This document shows, in pieces, positions 36,189 to 48,053 of a DNA stretch of 64,000 nt. The position numbers were made by a program, and so were the translations under genes. Position 1 is the stretch's first letter. Every line of letters begins with the position of its first letter. This DNA is from Paenibacillus glycanilyticus (GTDB taxonomy: Bacteria > Bacillota > Bacilli > Paenibacillales > Paenibacillaceae), in NCBI RefSeq assembly GCF_023715145.1, contig NZ_JAMBNP010000003.1:434001-498000 (forward strand). The letters run 5' to 3'. A model generated the notes under the pieces. The model was not told the origin of the DNA. It saw nothing but the letters and a program-made list of their open reading frames with translations, and searched no databases.

Positions 36189-36215
36189 GAAAATCCTTTG
36201 TTTATAAGGATTTTC
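36189..36215 (+). terminator. hairpin after wecB
   Basis: GAAAATCCTT pairs with AAGGATTTTC around a seven-base loop; no T tract follows, so a weak or bidirectional terminator. Confidence 0.5.
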
Positions 36216-36251
36216 GGGCCGCTGTTCACTAAATGTTTGAATTTAAATGAA

Positions 36252-36281
36252 TTGACAAAAGTTTAACAGCTTCGATAAAAT
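36252..36281 (+). promoter_or_regulatory. promoter of the ATP synthase operon
   Basis: TTGACA (36252-36257) and TAAAAT (36276-36281) are 18 bases apart (GATAAA at 16 is an alternative), 27 bases before the first gene. Confidence 0.7.
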
Positions 36282-36307
36282 AAATGAGAGTTTTGGAGTG
36301 ATTCCGC

Positions 36308-36583
36308 ATGGATCCATCCAAAGAACAACCGTCTAAAGAGAATCAGGATAAGTCGAATCATGGCAGTTTCGGAGACGACCCTTGGAGAGCAATGGGATTG
36401 GTCGGCACTATTGGGGCCGATCTAGCCGCATGTCTGGGGCTTGGCTACTGGCTCGGTCATAAAGCCGATCTTGCAAACGGTACCGAATACTATTCCATTA
36501 TTGGATTGGTAGCGGGACTGGCAGTAGGCATCGTTACGGTTATATTACTGATTCGGACGTTTGCGGGAGGCAAAGCGAAATAA
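36308..36583 (+). CDS. atpZ: AtpZ/AtpI family protein
   Basis: A 91-residue protein with a polar N-terminus and two membrane helices (about residues 32-50 and 60-82). The PWRAMGLVGTIGADLAACLGLGYWLGHKAD core is that of the putative F0F1-ATPase gene 1 family, found at the start of many atp operons. Relatives are proposed to aid Mg/Ca entry or c-ring assembly. It overlaps the next gene by one base. Symbol by family, not by experiment. Confidence 0.75.
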   Translation: MDPSKEQPSKENQDKSNHGSFGDDPWRAMGLVGTIGADLAACLGLGYWLGHKADLANGTEYYSIIGLVAGLAVGIVTVILLIRTFAGGKAK

Positions 36584-36993
36584 TGGACGATTTGTCGGCC
36601 CACTTGAAAGCCGTTACAAGAGTTGTTTTCTTATTCATGTCCCTATGCTGCATAGGCTGGGCGTTACTGCCCGCTTATGAAAACTGGTGGGGAGGATTGA
36701 TGATTGGCGGGGCCGCCAGCCTTATTAATGCCTATCATCTAAGCTGGAAGGTCAAGAGGGCCGGAGCGATTGCCGTTGCACAAATCAAGAAGAGGGTCAA
36801 CCTCGGATTTTTCACCCGTGCATGCGTCGCGTTATTAGCAGTTGTAATTGCGACAAAAACATACACGTTCCAACTTTCCGCGGTTGTTGCCGGATTATTT
36901 GTCGCTCAATTGGCAACACTCATACTGGGATTTTTGTCCAGACGGAAGTTGATGGCGTCGAATCCTACCGATGAAAGGGGTGAAAATAACTAA
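36583..36993 (+). CDS. atpI: ATP synthase subunit I
   Basis: A 136-residue membrane protein with four helices and the AGAIAVAQIKKRVNLGFFTR loop typical of the ATP synthase I family. AtpI helps assemble the c-ring. Its stop overlaps the atpB start by one base. The window therefore has both an AtpZ-type and an AtpI-type gene ahead of atpB. Confidence 0.82.
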   Translation: MDDLSAHLKAVTRVVFLFMSLCCIGWALLPAYENWWGGLMIGGAASLINAYHLSWKVKRAGAIAVAQIKKRVNLGFFTRACVALLAVVIATKTYTFQLSAVVAGLFVAQLATLILGFLSRRKLMASNPTDERGENN

Positions 36994-37754
36994 TGGATCA
37001 TATTTTCCCGATTATTCACGTGGCTGGGATCCGATTCGATTTGGCTACACTGAGCATGATGCTATTGACTAGTATTATCGTATTCGTACTGGCAAGGCTG
37101 GCAGTGAGAAATTTGTCGGTAACGAACCCAACGAAGCTTCAGAATTTCCTGGAGTGGGTTATTGAATTCGTTGAGAACATTATCGGAACGTCCATGAGCA
37201 TGAAACAAGGACGGCCGTATCTCGTTCTTGGTCTTTCCCTGATCATGTACATTTTCGTCGGTAATATGCTTGGTCTGCCATTCGGTATCGTGACGGATGT
37301 GCATCACGGAGCTACGGCTTTTGGCTTTGAACTGGATCTGAAGGGTGAAGAGCACGGCCATGTCGCTTGGTGGAAATCGCCTACGGCTGACGTTGGCGTG
37401 ACAGGCGCCTTGACGATTATCGTCATTCTCCTGACTCACTTCGAAGGTCTGCGCCTCAACGCGAAGCATTACCTGAAGCACTATGTTGAGCCGCATTGGG
37501 CTTTCCTGCCTCTGGCGTTGATCAAAGAGGTTGCGAAGCCGCTGTCGCTTGCTTTGCGTCTTTACGGTAACATTTTCGCGGGCGAGGTTATGATTGGCGT
37601 AATCTTGGGCATGGGCTGGATTGGTATTCCGGCACTCGTCGTATGGCAAGGCTTCAGCGTATTCGTAGGTGCTATCCAGGCCTTCGTATTCTGTATGCTG
37701 ACGATGGTATACATGTCGCAAGCAATTGTGCATGAAGAGCACGAAGAGCATTAA
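36993..37754 (+). CDS. atpB: ATP synthase F0 subunit a
   Basis: A 253-residue membrane subunit that forms the proton half-channels. The essential arginine lies in LALRLYGNIFAGE near residue 192. An intervening stretch rich in His/Glu (LKGEEHGHVAWWKSPTADVG) is in a loop. GGGGTGA before the ATG. Order a, c, b, delta, alpha, gamma, beta, epsilon follows. Confidence 0.96.
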   Translation: MDHIFPIIHVAGIRFDLATLSMMLLTSIIVFVLARLAVRNLSVTNPTKLQNFLEWVIEFVENIIGTSMSMKQGRPYLVLGLSLIMYIFVGNMLGLPFGIVTDVHHGATAFGFELDLKGEEHGHVAWWKSPTADVGVTGALTIIVILLTHFEGLRLNAKHYLKHYVEPHWAFLPLALIKEVAKPLSLALRLYGNIFAGEVMIGVILGMGWIGIPALVVWQGFSVFVGAIQAFVFCMLTMVYMSQAIVHEEHEEH

Positions 37755-37792
37755 CGGCTTCAAGCCGCTGGTATTGCCGGTGGTCAATATAA

Positions 37793-38053
<261 letters not shown>

Positions 38054-38072
38054 TAAACAAATATTTAAACAT

Positions 38073-38110
38073 GGCGGGGAGTGTGGCTTTGCCTCCGCGC
38101 CTTCCTTTTT
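38073..38110 (+). terminator. intra-operon hairpin between atpE and atpF
   Basis: GGCGGGGAG pairs with CTCCGCGCC (one bulge), followed by TTCCTTTTTG; a second perfect hairpin GGCCC-TGCG-GGGCC sits at 38115-38128. Together they could partly stop or protect the message so that more subunit c is made. Confidence 0.55.
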
Positions 38111-38184
38111 GTTTGGCCCTGCGGGGCCGTTCGTTTATCGGACAGTATGAAATTGGGTTAAGCTATGGAAAGGAGTGACGTTTT

Positions 38185-38667
38185 TTGGATATCGTATGGT
38201 CGAATTTTTTCATCCAGCTGGTCGCTTTTCTAATCCTTCTGTGGTTGCTTAAACGTTATGCATTCGGTCCATTGTTCGGAATTATGGAACAGCGCAGACA
38301 ATACGTTGCAGAGCAAATCGCTACTGCAGAAGCAAGCAAGAAAGAAGCTGAGCAGCAACTGGAGCAACAGAAACAAGCACTTCAGGAAGCTCGTAAAGAA
38401 GCTTATGACATTATTGAGCTGGCTAAGGCTACAAGCACGAAGCAAGCCGAAGACATTATTCAAGTTGCGAAATCTGAATCCACTCGTCTGAAAGACGATG
38501 CGGTTAAAGATATCGAGAGCGAGAAAAACAAAGCGGTTGCTGCACTTCGCGAAGAGGTTGGCGGCATTTCCGTCAAAATCGCTTCGAAAATTATCGAGAA
38601 GCAAGTGGACGAGAAATCCCAGGAGCAATTGGTTAACCAATACCTTAAAGAGGTTGGAAGCAAATGA
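38185..38667 (+). CDS. atpF: ATP synthase F0 subunit b
   Basis: A 160-residue stator subunit: one N-terminal membrane helix (FFIQLVAFLILLWLL) and a long charged coiled coil rich in Glu, Lys, Ala and Gln. The TTG start follows AAAGGAGTGA by seven bases. Its stop overlaps the atpH start (ATGA). Confidence 0.95.
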   Translation: MDIVWSNFFIQLVAFLILLWLLKRYAFGPLFGIMEQRRQYVAEQIATAEASKKEAEQQLEQQKQALQEARKEAYDIIELAKATSTKQAEDIIQVAKSESTRLKDDAVKDIESEKNKAVAALREEVGGISVKIASKIIEKQVDEKSQEQLVNQYLKEVGSK

Positions 38668-39203
38668 GCCGGGATACGGTCGTAGCGAAGCGCTACGCTA
38701 AAGCATTGTTCGAGCTTGCTCAGGAGCAAGGCATCGTATCGGAAACGGAAGATCAGCTGAAGCTGATCGTTCAGGGACTGAATACTAATCCGGAAGCGCG
38801 CAAATTCCTGGAGCTTCCAAGCATCGAGCCGGAAAAGAAAATCGCCGTGCTGAAAAGCGCATTTGGCGATCATGTATCCGCGCTTGTCCTTCATACGCTT
38901 GAACTTATTCTTGTTCGCGGACGCCAAGAGCTGATCTCGGATGTGTACAGCGCGTATACGAAAATCGCCGGCGAATCGCTCGGTCAAGCTTATGCGGTTG
39001 TGTACACGGCCCACAGCTTGTCGGATTCGGAACTGGCTGAGGTCGAAGCAAGCTTTGGCAAGCTGAGCGGCAAGAAAATTGTTGCGGAACAAATCGTTAA
39101 ACCAGAATTGCTTGGCGGCGTACAAGTGCGCATCGGCGATCGTCTGTATGACGGCAGCCTGTCCGGCAAGCTGGAACGTTTACAAAAATCGTTTAAAATC
39201 TAA
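38664..39203 (+). CDS. atpH: ATP synthase F1 subunit delta
   Basis: A 179-residue OSCP/delta subunit that joins the stator to F1. N-terminal RYAKALFELAQEQG and the C-terminal GGVQVRIGDRLYDGSLSGKLERL signature are seen. Four-base overlap with atpF. Confidence 0.95.
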   Translation: MSRDTVVAKRYAKALFELAQEQGIVSETEDQLKLIVQGLNTNPEARKFLELPSIEPEKKIAVLKSAFGDHVSALVLHTLELILVRGRQELISDVYSAYTKIAGESLGQAYAVVYTAHSLSDSELAEVEASFGKLSGKKIVAEQIVKPELLGGVQVRIGDRLYDGSLSGKLERLQKSFKI

Positions 39204-39212
39204 TGCAGGTAG

Positions 39213-40742
<1,530 letters not shown>

Positions 40743-40747
40743 TTTGT

Positions 40748-40835
40748 TAAACGTACGCTGCTCCTCCTAAGGACGGTGCAGCCGTTTACGCTAGGCCTCC
40801 GAATAAATGTCCCGCACCCGTCCTCGTACGGGTGC
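40748..40835 (+). other. two hairpins between atpA and atpG
   Basis: AAACG and GCTGC pair with GCAGC and CGTTT (40748-40789), and GCACCCGT pairs perfectly with ACGGGTGC (40814-40835). No T tract follows, so processing, stability or translation control is more likely than termination. Confidence 0.5.
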
Positions 40836-40904
40836 AGGCGCTTACTCCTACCAACAACAGGCTTTGTGTGCATCAGCAAAGCAACAAAGGCGGGTGAAAA
40901 TGCA

Positions 40905-41765
40905 ATGGCAAAAGGCATGCGCGATATTAAACGCGAAATCAAAAGTAAACAAAACATGAAGCAAATCACGAAAGCGATGGAGATGGTTGCGGCTTCCAAG
41001 CTCAGAAGAGCGCAAGAGGCATCGACGAAAGCCCGTCCTTATTCGGATAAGCTGAAGGAAGTAGTAGCAAGCATCGCAGCAGGCACAAAAGGCGTGAAGC
41101 ACCCGATGCTCGAGACGCGCCCGGTACAAAAAACGGGTTACCTCGTTATCACGTCCGACCGTGGTCTTGCAGGCGGCTACAATGCGAACGTCCTTCGTAA
41201 AGTTACGCAAACGATTCGCGAGAAGCATAAATCGAATGATGAGTACGTGTTGTTCGTCATCGGACGCAAAGGCCGGGATTACTTCCGCCGCCGCAATATG
41301 CCGATCATCGACGAGGTAATCGGTCTGTCCGATTCCCCGACATTCGCTGACATCAAATCGGTCGCTTACAACGCGGTCAAAATGTTCTCTGAGGGCAAAT
41401 ACGACGAGTTGTATATCTGCTACAACCAATTCGTAAATGCCATTACTCAGATCCCGACAGAAACTCGTTTGCTTCCGCTGCAGGAAGTAAGCGGCAACGG
41501 TCCGGTAACCTCGTACGAGTACGAGCCGTCCCCGGAAGGTGTTCTGGAGGTGCTGCTGCCGAAATATGCGGAGACGCTTATTTACAGCGCGGTGCTTGAC
41601 GGGAAAGCCAGTGAGCAGGGCGCTCGTATGACTGCCATGGGCAGCGCGACGAAGAATGCTAACAAAATGATCAACCAATTGACGCTGACCTACAACCGGG
41701 CACGTCAAGCGGCGATCACGCAAGAGATCTCGGAGATCGTAGCGGGTGCAAACGCACAGGCTTAA
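40905..41765 (+). CDS. atpG: ATP synthase F1 subunit gamma
   Basis: A 286-residue rotor shaft subunit: [30 protein letters not shown] at the start (read in two parts) and [18 protein letters not shown] near the end. The ATG at 40905 is the family start and follows GGGTGA; the frame is open about 43 codons upstream into the hairpin region, but this part is not protein-like. Confidence 0.95.
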   Translation: MAKGMRDIKREIKSKQNMKQITKAMEMVAASKLRRAQEASTKARPYSDKLKEVVASIAAGTKGVKHPMLETRPVQKTGYLVITSDRGLAGGYNANVLRKVTQTIREKHKSNDEYVLFVIGRKGRDYFRRRNMPIIDEVIGLSDSPTFADIKSVAYNAVKMFSEGKYDELYICYNQFVNAITQIPTETRLLPLQEVSGNGPVTSYEYEPSPEGVLEVLLPKYAETLIYSAVLDGKASEQGARMTAMGSATKNANKMINQLTLTYNRARQAAITQEISEIVAGANAQA

Positions 41766-41780
41766 GGAATATAGAAGTAA

Positions 41781-43208
<1,428 letters not shown>

Positions 43209-43232
43209 TAGCGAAAGGCGGGAGGAATCCAC

Positions 43233-43631
43233 ATGAGTACTTTTCTGGTTGAAATCGTAACTCCGGAGCGCAAGGTATATGCGGAGACGGCTAATATGGT
43301 CAGCGTTAAAGGGATCGCGGGCGAGCTCGGTATTTTGCCGAATCACATTCCGCTGGTAACACCGCTGCGCATTGCGCCAATCAGCATTAAGCGTGACGGT
43401 AAAGTTGATGTTCTTGCTGTAGGCGGTGGCTTCATTGAAGTCCGTAAGGACAAAGTGGTTATCCTTGCCGAAAGCGCTGAGCTGGCTTCCGAAATCGATG
43501 TAAACCGCGCACAAGCTGCGAAACAGCGCGCTGAAGAGCGCCTGGCAGCTAAACGCGACGAGATCGACTTCAAACGTGCAGAGCTTGCTCTGCAACGTGC
43601 GTCGAACCGGATCAACGTTACAGAACGTTAA
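43233..43631 (+). CDS. atpC: ATP synthase F1 subunit epsilon
   Basis: A 132-residue subunit: N-terminal beta sandwich (VEIVTPERKVYAE, GELGILPNHIPLVTPL) and a C-terminal two-helix part that can restrain ATP hydrolysis. GGGAGGA precedes the ATG. Last gene of the operon, closed by a strong terminator. Confidence 0.95.
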   Translation: MSTFLVEIVTPERKVYAETANMVSVKGIAGELGILPNHIPLVTPLRIAPISIKRDGKVDVLAVGGGFIEVRKDKVVILAESAELASEIDVNRAQAAKQRAEERLAAKRDEIDFKRAELALQRASNRINVTER

Positions 43632-43638
43632 GAGCAAT

Positions 43639-43684
43639 AGGGCCGTTCGAATCTCGTTATAGAGATTTGAACGGCTCTTTTATT
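43639..43684 (+). terminator. rho-independent terminator after atp operon
   Basis: AGGGCCGTTC and AATCTC pair with GAGATT and GAACGGCTCT, followed by TTTTATTT. Confidence 0.9.
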
Positions 43685-43797
43685 TGCGACGATCTCACGA
43701 TATTGTCATAATGCCGACTTGTGTCTCATTGACTTCAATATAACAATCTCTCACAATGGAGGTATTGAGATGAACGGTAGAGAAGGGGGCCTACGGC

Positions 43798-44586
43798 ATG
43801 ATTGATGTCCATACGCATATCTTGCCCGGTATAGACGATGGTGCAGCCGATTGGGATTATTCTATCAAGCTGGCCCGCGCAGCGGCGGCAGAGGGGATAA
43901 CCGGGATTGTAGCGACACCGCATCATTATGACGGCAAATATACGAATGATGCAGGCACGGTCAGAGAGCTGACCGCTGAGCTGAACCGTAGATTAATCGA
44001 GCAGAATATACCGCTGACGATTCAGACGGGGCAGGAGATTCGCGCTCATTCCGAATTTCTGGCTAACTGGCAGAGCGGAAAGCTTCTGCCGATGGGTGAA
44101 TCCTCTTATGTGCTCATAGAGATGCCCTCCTCGCAAATTCCGAAGTCGATGGAGCAGATCGTGTACGAGCTGCGCTTGTTAGGCGTTCGTGCCGTTATTG
44201 CGCATCCGGAGCGTAATGCAGAGGTTGTGCAGAATCCGGACCGTTTGGCTGAGCTGGTAGAGCTGGGAGCTTACGCGCAGGTTACAACCCACTCCTTGCT
44301 GGGGGGCTTCGGCAGAGGCATTGAGAAGGCGTCCTGGACGCTATGCCGGCGTGGACTTATACATATTGTTGCATCGGATGCCCATCACCTGGAATGGCGG
44401 AGCTTCCGCATGAAGGACGCCTACGACCGCGTGGAGGAGGAGCTTGGACCGGTATGGAGACGCTATTTCGAGCGTAACGCCCAAGCAATCTGGAACGGGA
44501 GAGAGCTGAACGATCAGCCAACTCTTGTTCAGCAGACAGCGAAAGCAGGAGGCTGGGGCAAGATTAAATCGTTGTTCGGCAAATAA
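43798..44586 (+). CDS. PHP-type tyrosine protein phosphatase (CpsB/YwqE family)
   Basis: A 262-residue metal-dependent phosphatase of the PHP fold. Metal ligands are seen in DVHTHILPGIDDGA, TPHHYDG, GQEIRAH, IAHPERN and SDAHH. CpsB/YwqE enzymes remove phosphate from BY-kinases and so control capsule or exopolysaccharide synthesis. No kinase or polymer gene lies beside it, which is unusual, as these are normally next to a CapAB-type pair. The start ATG has GAAGGGGG upstream. A terminator follows. Confidence 0.85.
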   Translation: MIDVHTHILPGIDDGAADWDYSIKLARAAAAEGITGIVATPHHYDGKYTNDAGTVRELTAELNRRLIEQNIPLTIQTGQEIRAHSEFLANWQSGKLLPMGESSYVLIEMPSSQIPKSMEQIVYELRLLGVRAVIAHPERNAEVVQNPDRLAELVELGAYAQVTTHSLLGGFGRGIEKASWTLCRRGLIHIVASDAHHLEWRSFRMKDAYDRVEEELGPVWRRYFERNAQAIWNGRELNDQPTLVQQTAKAGGWGKIKSLFGK

Positions 44587-44608
44587 TAAATTTAGCGGTA
44601 AAAGAGTG

Positions 44609-44659
44609 ACCTGTCAGACATGGCGAAATTATGATCATGTTGTGACAGGTTATTTTTTT
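44609..44659 (+). terminator. rho-independent terminator after phosphatase gene
   Basis: ACCTGTCA pairs with TGACAGGT around a long loop with a partial inner stem (GACATG/CATGTT), followed by TATTTTTTTG. Confidence 0.8.
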
Positions 44660-44683
44660 GCGCGAAAACTTCCCCCTATGCTA

Positions 44684-44742
44684 TTGACTTGAGCAGTGAT
44701 AATCCTTATCATTGAGAACGAAGTTATTGAGAATGATAATCA
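44684..44742 (+). promoter_or_regulatory. promoter with two Fur boxes before siderophore uptake genes
   Basis: TTGACT (44684-44689) and TATCAT (44707-44712) are 17 bases apart. A Fur box with one mismatch to the 7-1-7 consensus, TGATAATCCTTATCA, covers the -10 (44697-44711). A second, TGAGAATGATAATCA (44728-44742), lies just downstream. Iron repression by Fur is strongly implied. Confidence 0.88.
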
Positions 44743-44760
44743 TTTTGTGGGGGTTTTACG

Positions 44761-45795
44761 ATGAAACAGATGAAATGGACGGGTTTGATTCTTGCTGCGA
44801 TGATGGTATTCCTGGCTGCTTGTGGAGGCGGCAACAACTCCAACAATGCGGGCAATAACAAGGAAGCTTCTGAGCAAGCAAGCACGAATGCAAATGCAAG
44901 CACAAATACAGCTTCTGAAGATACAGCAGAACGTACCATTAAGCATGCGCTTGGCGAAACGAAAATTAGCGGAACACCTAAAAAGGTAGTTGTTCTGGAA
45001 TGGACATATGCGGAGGATTTGATCGCGCTTGGCGTACAGCCGGCCGGTGTGGCGGACGTAAAAGGATACGGTGAATGGTATGGTGCCATCAATCCTAAGC
45101 TGGATGCCGCGGTAGTTGATGTGGGTACTCGCCAAGAGCCAAGCATCGAGACGATCACAAGCCTTGCTCCGGATCTGATCATTGGCGTAGGCTTCCGTCA
45201 CGAAGCGATCTACGATCAACTGTCGGCGATTGCTCCAACCTTGATTTTCAACCCGTATCCAGAAGAGGGCGGACCTGATCAATACAGCGAGATGGAACAA
45301 ACCTTCTCAGCCATTGCCGATGCTCTTGGCAAGAAAGCGGAAGGCGAGAAAGTACTGGCTGATCTGCACACCTTCTATGACGACTCGAAAGCGAAGCTGG
45401 CGAGCGCAGGCAAGGAAGGCCAAGAGATTGTGTTTACGCAAGCATGGACCAATGAAGGCGTAGCAACGTTCCGTCTGTTCACTGACAACTCGATGGCTAT
45501 GGCGATCTTGGCTAAAGTAGGTCTGAAGAACGCGCATCAGGACAGCGCATTCCAACAATACGGCTACTCGGAGACGGATATCGAAGGCTTGACCAAGACT
45601 CCAAATGCAAGCGTATTGTACACAACAAGCGCGACGGACACGGTCTTCAGCGAGCTGCTTCCTAACAACGAAGTCTACAAGAACCTGAATTTCGCAAAAG
45701 AAAACCGCGTTTATGACATGCAGGGCATCTGGCCGTTTGGCGGTCCGCTGTCTGCCAAGCTGCTTGTTGAGCGCACGCTTGAAGTTCTCGGCTAA
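44761..45795 (+). CDS. iron-siderophore ABC transporter binding lipoprotein
   Basis: A 344-residue class III binding protein. The lipobox is FLAAC (C21), followed by an Asn/Ser/Thr-rich linker. The core, KVVVLEWTYAEDLIALGVQPAGVADV, SIETITSLAPDLIIGV and VYDMQGIWPFGGPLSAKLLVERTLE, resembles YfiY/YxeB-type carriers of hydroxamate or citrate-hydroxamate siderophores. Which siderophore cannot be told. GTGGGGG precedes the ATG. Its stop overlaps the permease start by one base, and the promoter carries Fur boxes. Confidence 0.88.
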   Translation: MKQMKWTGLILAAMMVFLAACGGGNNSNNAGNNKEASEQASTNANASTNTASEDTAERTIKHALGETKISGTPKKVVVLEWTYAEDLIALGVQPAGVADVKGYGEWYGAINPKLDAAVVDVGTRQEPSIETITSLAPDLIIGVGFRHEAIYDQLSAIAPTLIFNPYPEEGGPDQYSEMEQTFSAIADALGKKAEGEKVLADLHTFYDDSKAKLASAGKEGQEIVFTQAWTNEGVATFRLFTDNSMAMAILAKVGLKNAHQDSAFQQYGYSETDIEGLTKTPNASVLYTTSATDTVFSELLPNNEVYKNLNFAKENRVYDMQGIWPFGGPLSAKLLVERTLEVLG

Positions 45796-47846
45796 TGAAT
45801 ACAAACCTTCAAACAACAAAAGAAACGAGTAAGGGCAACTGGAGCCCGCTGCTGTTATCAGCGGCGGGTCTTCTGCTGCTCGTTGCTTTAGCTTCTTATC
45901 ACTTGACCCTTGGCGAAGCGACCATGCCGGTTGAGACGGTATGGCGCGCGATCTTTGAAGCAACTCCAGTTCTGGAGCATCAGATTTTGTGGACGGTCAG
46001 GCTGCCCCGTACCGTCATCGGCATACTGACAGGGGGAGCGCTCGCTGTAGCCGGCGCTTTGTTCCAGAATGTGACGCGCAACCCGCTGGCATCAGCGGGA
46101 ACGCTCGGCATTAACGCGGGAGCGTTTCTGGCGCTGACGGCGGGTACCATCATGTTCCCGGGGCTTGCGATGGGCTTTCCTCTGCTGCTGACTTTCATTG
46201 GCGCAATTGCTGCAGCCGGTGCAGCTTTTGTTATGGCGGGCGGTACCAAAGCTTCGCCGGTTAGACTCGCTTTGTCCGGGATGATCGTAACAATGACGGC
46301 CGCAGCCTTTACCGGCGTGCTTCAATTATTTAACGAGCAAAAAACGCAAGGCTTGTTCATGTGGGGATCAGGCTCGCTTGTGCAAAACGACTGGAATGGC
46401 GTCCAGCATGCGTGGCCGTGGATTATCGGCTGCTTCCTGCTAGCTTTTCTGCTTGCAGGCAAATGGGATCTGATGGAGCTTGATGAGGACACGGTCACGT
46501 CCCTCGGGCAAAAGGTAGGGCGGATCCGCCTCACCGGCCTTGCGATTGGCGTCCTACTTGCAGCGGCTGCGGTCAGCGTGGTTGGCCCGATCGGCTTTGT
46601 TGGCTTGATTGCTCCGCATCTGATGAGGATGCTTGGGGCCAAGCGGCATGTTGCGCTGCTCCCGTTGTCGTTCTTATGGGGAGCGATTATCGTGATAGGC
46701 TCCGATGCGATTGCCATGCATTTCAAGCATTCCCTTGGCCCGCTGCCGGCCGGTGCCGTAACCGCTCTGATAGGCGGCCCATGGCTTGCCTATCTTGTCT
46801 TGCGTACGGTGAAGACTCGCAAGGAAGGCACGCCGCAGACCGGCAGCTCGCCGGGACGCGCGGCTTCCAAGGTGTCGTTTGGCTGGTGGTTGCCGATTTT
46901 CTCGCTGCTGCTTGCGGGAAGCCTTATCGTCAGCCTTGCCTTCGGAAGCCTGCGTATTCCGGTGGCGGATGTTATTCATGCGTTGTTTGGGCATGGGGCA
47001 GACAGTACGCAGCGTATCGTGGAGATGCGAATTCCGCGGACGCTGGTTGCTGCGCTTGCCGGAGCGACGCTTGCCGTCAGCGGTCTGCTGCTGCAGGGCG
47101 TTGTCCGCAATCCGCTCGCGGATCCGTCCATTATAGGCGTAACCGGCGGAGCAAGCGTTGGCGCTATGCTGATGCTTGCGGTATTTACGCAGGTATCGGT
47201 GCAGTGGCTGCCTGCCGGCGCCTTTATTGGCGCGGTTGCCGCAGCGGTTATCGTGTTTGTCTTGGGACGGAAGAGTTCCTTTAATCCCGCAGTTGTTGCA
47301 TTAATTGGTCTTGCCGTGTCCTCCATGGCCAGCGCCATAGTACAGGTGCTCGTCATTCGAATGAAGCTGACGCTGGCATCTGCCTTGGTATGGCTGTCGG
47401 GAACCACTTATGCGCGTAACTGGGGTGATTTCTGGCAGCTGGTCTTCTGGCCGATCGTGCTGCTTCCCGTTGCCTGGTACCTGGCGCGCAAAGTGGATGT
47501 TCTCCAGTTCTCCGATGCAACGGTAACGAATCTCGGTCTTCGCGTTGACCGGACACGTCTGGTGATCGGAGGGGTTGGCGTAGCCATGGCGGCGGCTGCC
47601 GTTGCCACCGTGGGTTCGATCGGTTTTATTGGGCTAATTGCCCCGCACATGACAAGAATGCTTGTTGGACCGAAGTACCGCAAGCTTGTTCCGTTAACGG
47701 CTCTCCTCGGAGCCTTGCTGCTCGTATTAGCCGATACCATCGGCAGGTCGCTGCTCGCGCCCAAAGAGCTGCCTTCGGGTCTTGTTGCGGCCGTTGTTGG
47801 AGCTCCGTATTTCATGTGGCTCATGTACCGTTCTGGCAAAAAATAG
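45795..47846 (+). CDS. double-length iron-siderophore permease (FhuB-like fusion)
   Basis: A 683-residue protein that holds two FecCD/BtuC permease domains in one chain. The first (about 1-335) shows TVRLPRTVIGILTGGALAVAGALFQNVTRNPLASAGTLG and GPIGFVGLIAPHLMR; the second (about 355-680) repeats MRIPRTLVAALAGATLAVSGLLLQGVVRNPLADPSIIG and GSIGFIGLIAPHMTRM. Each motif is read in parts. This is the layout of E. coli FhuB. No ATPase gene follows; a shared FhuC/YusV-type ATPase elsewhere is presumably used (inference). A terminator follows. Confidence 0.9.
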   Translation: MNTNLQTTKETSKGNWSPLLLSAAGLLLLVALASYHLTLGEATMPVETVWRAIFEATPVLEHQILWTVRLPRTVIGILTGGALAVAGALFQNVTRNPLASAGTLGINAGAFLALTAGTIMFPGLAMGFPLLLTFIGAIAAAGAAFVMAGGTKASPVRLALSGMIVTMTAAAFTGVLQLFNEQKTQGLFMWGSGSLVQNDWNGVQHAWPWIIGCFLLAFLLAGKWDLMELDEDTVTSLGQKVGRIRLTGLAIGVLLAAAAVSVVGPIGFVGLIAPHLMRMLGAKRHVALLPLSFLWGAIIVIGSDAIAMHFKHSLGPLPAGAVTALIGGPWLAYLVLRTVKTRKEGTPQTGSSPGRAASKVSFGWWLPIFSLLLAGSLIVSLAFGSLRIPVADVIHALFGHGADSTQRIVEMRIPRTLVAALAGATLAVSGLLLQGVVRNPLADPSIIGVTGGASVGAMLMLAVFTQVSVQWLPAGAFIGAVAAAVIVFVLGRKSSFNPAVVALIGLAVSSMASAIVQVLVIRMKLTLASALVWLSGTTYARNWGDFWQLVFWPIVLLPVAWYLARKVDVLQFSDATVTNLGLRVDRTRLVIGGVGVAMAAAAVATVGSIGFIGLIAPHMTRMLVGPKYRKLVPLTALLGALLLVLADTIGRSLLAPKELPSGLVAAVVGAPYFMWLMYRSGKK

Positions 47847-47860
47847 AAGTATATGATAGG

Positions 47861-47908
47861 AAGGCTGTCCTAGGCTGCAGTTCATGAGCCAAAGGGCGGC
47901 CTTTTTTC
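47861..47908 (+). terminator. rho-independent terminator after siderophore permease
   Basis: AAGGCTGTCCT pairs, with G-U pairs, with AGGGCGGCCTT, followed by TTTTC. Confidence 0.8.
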
Positions 47909-48053
47909 GAGCTATTTAGTGCTTTTGTAACAAATTTCTTAAAAAAATTAGACAAAGTAGCGAAAAATACCTGACATATCTATCAAATTTTATCAATTGT
48001 TATGTTAGTATATATGACATAAATACTAGATGACCAAGATATGGGGGATGCGC

